Positions 18,623 through 30,600 of a DNA stretch of 33,958 bases are shown here, one piece after another; position 1 is the stretch's first letter, and each line of letters begins with the position of its first letter. A model generated the notes under the pieces. It ran no database searches. It was not told the origin of the DNA and saw nothing but the letters and a program-made list of their open reading frames with translations. The stretch covers positions 167 to 34,124 of the forward strand of contig LWCA01000285.1 in assembly GCA_001642005.1 (NCBI GenBank). Reading direction: 5' to 3'. The position numbers and the translations under genes are program-made. Source of the stretch: Intoshia linei. Taxonomy: Eukaryota; Orthonectida; Rhopaluridae.

Positions 18623-21600
18623 GTAGATATAATGTCCCAGATTTTATCTATCCTTCTAGATTAAATTAAAATTCTTTCAATGGCCATAGTTGTTTCGATG
18701 CTACATATAAACCTATCATAAATAGTTAGCGTGTAAGTTCAAATGTTCGTAAAATCAGATGATCGTAGTTTTTTGATCGTAAATCAAAAGATCGTATTTT
18801 ATAATCGTAATTAATATTAATTTTAATGTATGATAATATTTGATCGTAGATCTACAGACCCAAGTTAAAACTGATATATTAAGATACCATATTATACCTA
18901 AAAACCATATTACAAAAAAATAAAAATATTCTATGGTGTTCACACCAGAAATATTTTTTTATCCAATTCAATTATAAATTCTAATATTATATATATTTTT
19001 TTATCTTATGATTTACGCTTATTTAATCTAGGATTTGTGATATTATGATTTACAATCTTTTGATAGTGCGCTAATAGTTTGACACTATTTGTCATGCTAA
19101 TTTCAGATTTTTCAACTATTTGAATATAATTTTAGTATGAATGTTAAATTATTTGATATGAAATGTTACTTCAAATAAGAGGAATATATAATCAAAATAT
19201 AGAAGTTTAACTTTAGTGCTGTGTACCGGATTAAAGCGATTTTATACAAAAATCGTGAGTTCACAAATATATTTTTTTAACACGTGGTCCATGGTGAAAG
19301 TTTGGCACCACTGAATTAAACTCATTTTTATCAAAAATGTGATTGACGTCTACAAATGTATAGGACAATTATAACACTTATATAAAATGCGACGCGATTT
19401 TTGTTTGTGTGTGTGTCTATGTGTGTTCAGCTTTATATAAATAACTAATCAGCTTAGAATTTTTCAAAGACCACATTAAAATTGCGGGACGTATAATAAG
19501 ATAAATTTCAACCGACAAATTTCACATCTTAAGGGTCAAAAACCCCTGTTGTCCCTCTTTTTGAAAATTAACGAATTGAAGAATTTAAAAAAATATAGAT
19601 GCTGATGCGCATTTTAAAATCATAAACATTATCATAAATTTAAATTTAAAAAAATTATACCTTCATGGCCAAAACCACAAATTACCTTCCTTTTTTTTTT
19701 AAAACAGCTCTAGAATTTAAAAAAATTTCAATCCAAATAAGTGACGACTTCACTGTCAAAAAACCATTTTTTTAATCATATATTTTTTTTCCGAAATATT
19801 TTATTAAAACAAAAAATATGAAATAAGTAACGATCCGTAAATTTAAAAAAAAAAATTATTTTGATAGAGCTTATTCCAGTTGGTATAAATACAAACCCAT
19901 AAATTTCAACCCCATAAATCTACGCATTCCTGGTAAAAAATAATTTTTAATTTATTATCAACCAATATTTTTCAAATATTTCGATTAAAATAAAAATGAA
20001 AATGCAAATTGATCCTACAATTTTAAAAATAAAGTGCAATTTGTAGTCTACACATTTCCAATTATAATAAAAATCTATATAATTCATTCCTTCGGAATTT
20101 TCCAAACATTTTTTATAATCTTCAAATTTTAACACTACAGCAATGAATATATAAAATTAAATTTGTATTAATTGAGATGTTATTTTTTTATTAATAATTG
20201 TTACAAATATCTGCCGTAGTTTTAAAATAAATTTTTTAAATTTTTTGAAACTGAGTATTTGAGAATAAAAAAACTCCGAAGTAATAAATTATATAGATTT
20301 TCACCCATATTTCTTTATTGGAAATGTGTATACGTTAAGACGGGATTTTAAGACATAAAAAAATATGAATACAAATATGTACTAAAGTACTTTTTTGACC
20401 TTGAAGACGTCATTTATTCAGATTGAAATTTTTTTAAATTCTAGTGCTGTTTTCATTAAAAAAGAAGGGTAATTTGTGGTTTTGGCTCAGAAGATATCAT
20501 TTTTATAAATTAAAATTATGATAATGTTTATAACTTTACAATCCGTATTAGCGTATATATTTTTTTAATTTCTCCAACTTGTTTGATTTTCAAAAAGAGG
20601 GACAACTGTGGTTTTTGATGCGTAAGATGTGAAATTGGGAGGTTAAAATTTATTTTGCGAACACCCCATGAAAAAACGGTTATTGAAATGTGCACTTTAT
20701 AAAATTGTAAGACGGGTAGTTGTTTAAATAAAGTAGAACACACACAGAAACAAAAATTGCGTAGCATATTATATAAGTAAGGATAAGAAATATTTTGTCA
20801 GAAAAGGGAACTATTATCTTAAAGCAAATGGTTTACAACTTTTAAGTGTTGTGAATCCTTAATAAAATTGTAATAAAAATGTTGGTGCATAATCAAACAT
20901 AAAAATATTTAACTTCTCTCGACCTACCGGTTGGGAACCACTGTCTCAAAGTGAGCGACAATTATTAATAAAATTTTTGATTGAAATTAATCTAATTTAA
21001 AATAATTATTTTAATGTTGATTGTTAAATGTTGGAAATTTTAGCTTGATAAGTTTTGACAATTTTATTAATTTATGATAGCATATGACATAAAGAAATTA
21101 TCATTTGTTCTTCACCATATTGAATTCTTTTTCATTGTTTATTTTAATATTAACAAGAGTTGAAAATCCTTTATTTATAATTTAAAATCCTTTAAAATTT
21201 ATTTTAAATGTCTCAGCGCGCATTTGTGCACGCTACTGCATCTATTGAGGATCACTTCTTTAAATATTAAGACTTAATATTAATATTCATTTATATTGGT
21301 GATGTCCTCATTTCTGGTTGAGTTTAAAATGTTAATATGTATTCAATTTGATTTACATCTAATTGAGCTTAACTGTAATTAAATTTTTTTAAATTTATCT
21401 GCTTCAGATTAAAATGATATTAAATGAGTAAAATTTATTAGTATTCTATCATCATTTAATTCACTATTTAATTGTTCCATGAAAATATTTAATATTATTA
21501 CACGTACTATCAATAACTAAAGTAACTTTGCTGATGAATTGGTGAAAGGTTTTGAACGCCTTGTCTAATCCATATTCAGATTTTTGTTATTATATTATAT

Positions 21601-24600
21601 TCATTACATATTATTGCTTTAATTTCATTTGATTGTCTTTGGAGTTACTATGATTTGTTATCTTATCATTATTACTTTTATGAAGGATTCTTTTGTTTCA
21701 ATAAAAATTAGAACCTTATTCTATGATCATATTGTATAAACGCTTCATAAAACAAAACTGTTGTAATGAGATTCTTACAGTATTATGGTATTGTCTATGT
21801 ATTAGGGGTGTATTACAAACATTTTCTAATAATTTTTGTATTCATTCTGAGAAACCTGTTAAGTCAACCTAATGTAACCTTACATCCAAAAATTAAAAAA
21901 AATGTAAAAAATTGTACATTATTGTATTTACTAGATATATCGACAGTATTACAAAATGTTATAAATAAATTTACACAAATTGAGATAAATTATGTGTACT
22001 ATAATATTTCCGAAAATATTGAAGAGCTGAACAAAAATGATGCAATTAATTCCAATTTATCAATATATGAAATTCTCCAAAAGTAATTATTCTATTATTA
22101 TTATTAAGTAATATTTCTATTTATGTAATGGATAAATAAAAAATAGGAAAAAAGTACATTTTTTCAAACTTTTACACAAAACAAAATAAGGTAGACCTCA
22201 TAACAAATAATGTTAAATTTTTAAATAATAACCGAACTGTAGTTTATCAATATTTTTAACAAATTTTGATTATATATAACGAACCATCTCAACGTTTATG
22301 ACACCCACTAAAACATATGAGTAAATGTTGGCCATTCTTAACACATTTATATACAACTTCTAATTTATATAAGTAAGGATCTGTTCTATAATTATTGCAC
22401 TGATACAGTTTATCTAAGGTTTATACACCTTTTTGCTAGTGATTGTGCCGGGAATTTAATTTCCCGGGATTTCCCGAAAAAAATTGAAACATACCTGTAT
22501 TTGATTTATTTTTGATATTACTATGAAAATATGATTATATTATAATATTTAAAATTTACCATTTCAAAAATCATATTTCAAGCCTTCATGGAAAAATTGT
22601 CTTACACCGATTTCTTTTCAAAAATTCGATTTTACGAAATCTTATGGAAAAAATCCACTTCATCAAACCACAAATAAAAAATCTAATTTTTCAGCCCTTA
22701 ATAGAAAAATATCCTTTTTCCAATACTTTTTTTAAAACATTCTTATGCCAACCACAAGTTACTTACGCTTAAGGGAATTATTCTCTTTTTCCAAAATTAT
22801 TTTTAAAAATATTATGAGTTGTTGGGAACTGGAACGCGATCATCAAGATTGTTAAAATTAAAGGAAGCCCTTATGACCGTTCAACCTACATCAACACAAA
22901 ATGAAAGAAATTTCTCTACTGCTTCTAATTTCGTTACAAAACGTAGAACGCGTTTAAATGACGAATCTATCAATATTATGTGTGATGTAAAACACTTTTT
23001 CAACAATCTAAAATAAAAAAATTTTTTTTTAATCAAATTGGTAAATTTCAATCTAGATTCGTGTTATTTTATTAATTAAATTTATTTTTGTTTTTAAAAT
23101 TAATTAAGGTCTCTAAATTTTTTAATGCTTCTATGTTATATATGAATAAAAATTTTTTATTTTTCTCGGGAAATCACAATCACTACTTTTTCCTTCATAC
23201 AAACTCAGTAATATTTAATTGAATTATAATGCAAATTATTTAATAAATTTAGACAAATGAAATATCCATCTTACTGTGGAGAATTAGTTATATTTCTTTT
23301 AACTGGAGAAAAATATTACGGCCAACTTTTACCGGATACACTATCATCTGATCAACTTGTTTCAATTAATAAAAGTCTGCATATTTTACAAGAATTTGAA
23401 ATATTAAACTCTATAAATTCATTATATAAATCAGTCTATGTTGACGGTAAAATCCAATGTGGTAATCACAAACATGACTTAAATTATTCAATGATACGGC
23501 AACTTAATGATTCTGAAATTATACAAATTAAAAATTCCATTATATCATTTTTAACTTTGGATGAAAAGAAAAGTTTGTTTAAGTAATTTTTAATGTGTAT
23601 TGAGGTGTCATATTTTATTTTATTATATTTGAGAATTTCAAGAACAATTAGTTCCTAATTTGTTTATTTAATATTAACCCTCTTATACACCAAAATATCA
23701 TATATGAGATTTAATTCAAATAATTTATTACTCTATAAACACGCCCATTTTTATTATTACTTAGATTATTATCACTATTATTAGATACATGTATTCTACA
23801 ATTTTATCGCTTTTTTGAAATATTCAAGAATGTGGAGTCCACATTCCATTTGAATAATTAACTCTTTCACTGTCTGTGTATTCTATACTATATACAGCAA
23901 TTTCACTTCACACGTCTGTATTCTATGATATACACAGCATAATTTTGACAAATTTTATTCTTTTATTTTCATACATTTTCACATAGGTAGTTTAAAAATA
24001 ATAAAAGTTTAAATTAAAACATAAATTCCAGACGTGTGGTGATAGTACATAAAATTGCATCAGAGAGTGAAAGGTTTAACAATATATAATTTTAGTTATG
24101 CCCATACTTTTTATTAGAGGCGTGTTTATTTGTAAAATTTAATCTTTTTTCTGTGGCTAGTTTAATTTTATTTGAACTACAGTAAATTCTGTCTATAAGA
24201 AGAGTTTTTGATTAGATTTTATAGAGAGAGTCGAACATTAGTTTAGTTAAAATGGTCAAAACAATACGTACTTCACTTTTAGTTTATTTGGAATAAATTT
24301 TAAGCCAAAACTACTTATCTATGATGAATAAAAATGTATATTATATATCTATAATTTATATATACACCCTAGTATATATAAATCACTTTTGCAGATCTCC
24401 CGTAAACGATGAAATTGAAAAATTGGAAAAAATGTTTAGTTCGGATACAATTTTTTATGTGAAAAGAAAAATAGTACAAAAAAAATCAAACAAAGCAAAT
24501 TTTCACATAATTGACTTTCAAAAAAAGTCAGATAGTGTCAAATTGTTAGACAATAATGTATTTGATATGATTGGTTCGTCTATTGACATGTCAAATAAAC

Positions 24601-27600
24601 ATTTGAACGAACTATTTCTTAAAAGACTGGAAAAGAAAAGTAATTATTATTTTTATTTTAAACTAATTTGCGTTTCTTAAATTCTAGCACTTTTTTCGAT
24701 TTATAAAAGGGTAATTTGGGTTTTAGCCATAAAGATACTAAATTTTGAATTTTAAATTTATCTTACTTCCGTACCAAAAAAAATTGGCCGATATAGTGTT
24801 TTTTAATTTCATCCATTATCAATATTTTAAATAAATGGCCTCACACTTTATAAAAGCAGGGATATATAAATAAAGGGTTCTACTAATAATATATAATTAA
24901 TTGTTATAAAAACAATGTAGTTTAATATTCAAATTTAGAATGGTATCATGAAATTATTCTCCAATCAGAAAATTTTTATAGTCTTCTAAAGTTAGATATA
25001 GAAAACTTAATATCGAAATTATGTATTTTTTTGCTTTTTAAGAAAAAATCGATAGATAAACTAGGTGATATTGAATTACACTTTCATCAACAAAAATTTT
25101 CAAAATTTTTTAAATTAAACCTTTTATTTGAAAATTATGATTTATTGAATATATCAATTGAAAATCTTGAAAAATCTTGGATAAATAAAGATAATTCAAA
25201 TCTGGATGTATTTAATGATATTTATAAAGATATTCAATGCAAATACACTGAAGATATGTTTAGTGATTTACTTGATGCAAAAATTGTCATCTTCAAATCT
25301 CACAATGTAAGATGTTTTCAAAAAATGTTAAAATTTGTGCACTTGACAGTTTTAAAACAAAATTGTGACATTACATATATTTATTTAAATTTCAATAATT
25401 CAATAAATTCAAACAATTCAATTTTTTTTCAATGTTTAAAAGTATTATTTTCAAATATTTTACCAAATTTACAATTTAATATTGATGATGATTATATATT
25501 GTACCTCAATTTTAAGGAATTTTTAAATTTATGGACAAAGAATATCTTGAGTAATGTTTCAATTTCAAAAAATAAAAATATCGAGAAGGAAAAAAACAGT
25601 CAAAATGTTTTTTTTGGTAAAAATTACGATAGTGATATTAATTTTTTTTGTGTGAATGAAAAAAATAACGACAATGACGATAATTTACAAAACATTGAAT
25701 ATATTTTTAATATTGTACAATTAGAAACCTTAAATGATGATTTAAAAATAAAAGAAAATCTTGTATCAATAATTTTACGTATTGGAAACAGTCACACCAG
25801 TATAAATTATCTGATTGATTTAATATTACACATACAATTTATACACATATTACTTGACGAAGTTTACAATAATAAAAGCTGTGTATACTTTTTCATATCT
25901 TCGTCTCAAGAGTTATCAAATTTAATAGATAAAATAAAGAAAAATGTATATACAAATATCTTTAATAATAACGCTATGGATTATAAGGAGGATCTTGAAT
26001 CAATAAATTTTGATAAAATTGAGGCATGGAAAAAGAAATATATTTTTTTAAGTGATGTGTGTCAAATTTCGGATATATCTAAAATTGAAATGTTAAAATC
26101 TGAATTGACTTTTTTAAATATGGATAATCTTAGTAATACATATATGAAGAAATCATGCTATAATGAATATAATATTATTGATGGTGTTACATTCAAAAAA
26201 ACCAAAATCTTTAAAACATACAGTCTGTACATTATTAATATAATATTATTGAAAAATACATCCTTTAAACAGTTATTTTTTAATTTGATGGAATTATCAA
26301 AAGTTTATAAACTTGAAACTATCAGTTTTATGGAATTTTATATAGTTTTTAACTCTCTCACTCAATATTTTTACTTTCAACATAGCAATGGCCGAACAGT
26401 AGTTCAGTTAAGGACTCAATATCAAGAAATTATAATAAAAATCTATATTGGTATGGTTTTATTATATAACAATACTATGTTGACTATTATGTACTATGTA
26501 CAAACAGCACCTAGCTCTGCTGACGGTACATTTTTATTCCGGTATTTTATTTTGGTTTTGATTATGCAGGTATGCGTTTCTGAGGCTGAGATTAACGACA
26601 ATGTTAATGATTTTAAAACGCGTCCCAGACTGTATGTTTTATTAAATTTTTGTGCTGGTTTATTTTTTAAACTGAAGGGAAAATTGGGTTTTTGACCGTG
26701 AAGGACTCAAATTCTGACTTTTGACTGATTTTTCTAACTCTCAAAACATTACAATCTTTTTGAATTTTAAAATTATTTTAATTATTTTTCAATAAAGAAC
26801 ATAAACTTTATTAAATCATGTTGTTATACATTTAGTATCAAGTGTACCCTGTCAAATTTTAAGTGCCCAGTGGAAAAAATCGGGCGACCCTAAGAGTAGA
26901 AGCCTTAAAGTGAACACTGACGGTAACTATCTGAACTGGTACGAGCTAGTGATACTATTACAGTCAAAATCTCATTTAACAAATGTCGAAATTTTATTTT
27001 CTATATAAATATAATGGGTAATAAATAAATAAATGATATTAGCAAAGTTGTATTACTTTTAGTTTCGTTGTTGTAGTTTTTATTTAAATTTTATTCAAAG
27101 TGTTTTGAAAATGAGAATTTGAAATTTAAAAATTACGTAGTAATGAAAAAAATTTCGAAGGAATAAATTATATAAATTTTTACCCATATTTCTTTATTGG
27201 AAATGTGTAGACGTTCAATGCACATTTTTTTTGAATTGTAGATTTAAATTTTCAATTTTTATTCGAATCGAAATATTTGAAAAATATTGGTTGATAATAT
27301 ATTAAAAATGATTTTTCATCGGGAATGCGTAGATTTTTCGGGTTGAACTTATGTATTTATATTAACTGGACTAAGCTTTATCAGAATAATTTTTTTTAAT
27401 TTTTGGACCGTTAATTATTTCACATTTTTTTTTTAATAAAATAATTCGGAAAAAAATATATGAATACTAAAATGCTTTTTTGACCGTGAAGTCGTCACTT
27501 ATTCAGATTTAAATTTTAGTGTGTGTTAACAGGATACAACTGTACCATCTGTAAATTTTTTTAAATTCTAGGTTTGTTTTCATTAAAAAAAGAAAGGTAA

Positions 27601-30600
27601 TTTGTGGTTTTGGCCCTGAAGATATAATTTTTTTTAATTTAAATTTATGATAATGTTTATGATTTTAAAATCCGTATCAGCGTATATATTTTTTTAATTC
27701 TCTAACATGTTTGATTTTCAAAAAAAAGGAGAATTAAGATTTTTGATGCGTAAGATGTGAGTTTGGGAAATTGAAATTTATCTTATTACATGTCCCGGAA
27801 AAAACTGTGATTGAAATGTTAACTTTATAAAATTCTAAGACTGGTAGTTATATTAATAAAGTGGAATACACACACACAAACAAATATTTAGTAGCATATT
27901 ATATAAGTAAGGATTATCTTATTCAGATAAAAGAAATTTAGGGATGGCGGGTTCCCATCATGATTATTACATGAATAAAGAAAGTTGAATCGTATCATCG
28001 TGTTCGCATTGAATCGTTTTATATTAATTTGTCTACGTTTATTAATTCAAATTAATATAAATTTTAACGGTTGGATGATAATTAACATATCAATGAAATA
28101 AATATAATTTTAAATATTTTTTGAATTGTTTTATTAAATATTTAGTAAAATCGAATTATTTAGATAAACTTAAATTTCTCTGATGGAATATTCTTTGGTA
28201 TCGTCTACACTACCCATTTATGCTATAATATGGACAGATTATAAAATCTAATGGAATTTATTTTTTGGGATGATTCTGATTTTAAATGATTTTTGTTAAA
28301 TACATTTACTGATATAAATAACATAAATATGATGAATACAAAATTTTCAATTTTTTGTAATTTACGATTGACTAATTAAATAAACAATTTAATGGTCAGT
28401 CATTCGTTTTCTAACATCGTTAACCTACTAAAAATAGTAATAATTGTAATAATAATGATACAAAATTAATAAGTAATAAACTAAAGTTCAAATTTCTAAA
28501 ATAATGAATATCATGCGTTTTAAAAAATAGGCGGAGAAAATTTTAATTAAACGTTTTAATTAATGCATATTCGTGATCAGCACACAAAAACACACCTATA
28601 TGCAAATATACCTTTTATTCTTTAAAAAAGTGCACATCCTATTACACACACATTCATTTTTATATTTTTATAAGTAAAGGATATTCCTTTTAGTTATAAC
28701 AATACATTACTTTTAGACGAAACTTTAAAATCAAAATATGCAAAACAAATTTTAAAAAATGTTTACGACTATCTAATTAAAAAGCATGTAAACTCAATTT
28801 CATTATATAACGAAAATTTTGAAATAGTGGATAATATGAATAAAAATGATATAAAAAAAATGGAATGTGAATTTTTTATTAATTTTGTAGACTTCTCAAA
28901 GATGAAATATAAAACTTTGTTAAAAAAAAAAACAATCAATAATATGTTAATAATGGATAACTTAATAAATGAATCAATTCAATTTTTCCATTCCATAAAA
29001 TTACTCGAATCAGTTAATTTAGATATTACTGAAAATGAAGATGAAAAACTAAAAAATTATGTAATATTCATTACAAACCCATTTGTTATTAAATGGTTAT
29101 TTGAAAAAAATGAATTGCACCAAATTTTCAAATATGGGCGTTTATGTTTTAAAAATGTTAAAAACTTATTGTGTAAGAATATAATGACGTTTAAAAATAC
29201 ACAAAAGAATTCTGACGAAACGCATCAATCGAATAAATACCATAATAGCTTAAATCTTTCCAATGAAATAAAACTGCACGATCAAAAACAAACCAATGAA
29301 TGTATTTATGCAATTAATGTGAAACAATTACATAAATGTAAATATATTGATAAAAATGTATCTATTCTGAATTTTGTGTTAAATCAATATTTTAAGTTTT
29401 ACAATATTTTGAATTCTGATAATGTTTACAATTTTGGTGTTTATATATATTGCATTTTACAACATAATTTATTAGTCGATCAAAAAAAAGTTAATGACAT
29501 GCAATATGAACCAAGCGAAATTAATAAAACCAATGGTCACAATGATGAAAGTGTTATGAATAAAATTATAAACTTGAATGGAAGTAAAGAACAATTTGAC
29601 ACATACATAGACAAACCAATCAACACTTTAGAGTCAAATTTAAATCTACAATTGAAAAACAAAAATGACCAAATTATCACGGAAAATAAATTGAAACTTT
29701 TTCCAGTTAATATTATGGATACTGAAAATTTATTAAGCATAGACATATTAAAATGTTTTAAATTAAAATCAAAATTATTACGAGTAAAGTACATTTCAAC
29801 ATTCTTAATATATGTAGAATATGAATTCGAACCTCAGAAAGAAAGAGACAAAGTGATGAATAATGAAGGAAATATTTGTCAGAATATAAATATGATATTG
29901 AATACATTAAATGGAAAAATAATTACGTTGGATGATTACATACAACAAGATTCTTATCCACCTAGCAAATATTATTATTATAGTCAATATTTTGAAATAA
30001 ACGAAATTGTCAACAACGAGTCCAAAAAATCACTTCCAGAATTCATTAACCCACAGTTAAATTTTCATAATTTAAACCAAAGAGTTGAAGTCCCTCAAAC
30101 TATGCCAAATTTTGAAATAAAAATTACTACAGAAAGTAATAGTTTGCGTAAAAAACTAAAGGAAAATATTGATGTTAATAAAAGTATCAAAACTTTGAGT
30201 AGTCTCAATGACAGTTCTGTAAATGAAATAATTATTCAAAAAGGAAAAATTTGTGATTTAAATGATCATTATTTTGTTCAATATATGGTAAAAAGTAATT
30301 ACATTATGGTAATGGATTATAAAAATTTAAATAAAAAATATTATATTAAGAATATTTTTAAAGAAAAAGTAATTAAAATTTGTTGCATGAATGCAGGTAG
30401 AACTAAAACTGATATAATAGATAAATTCTATTTATGCAGTGAATATGGATCAATTGCAATTTTCTCAGTAAATGATGGAATGTATCGTATATTAAACGTA
30501 GACATGAATAGCAAAGAATTTATGAATAGTTATAAAGTTGGTAATAATAAAATAGATGATAAAGAGTGCATAAAAGAAAAACAATGGACAAATGTAACCA

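Noticed and set aside
18524-18669. Straight read-through of the second NWD-like exon to the stop at 18669
   Set aside because: Removing a 48-nt intron joins LFKN to LVHFKKLRD, which fits the conserved NWD helix; the read-through residues do not.
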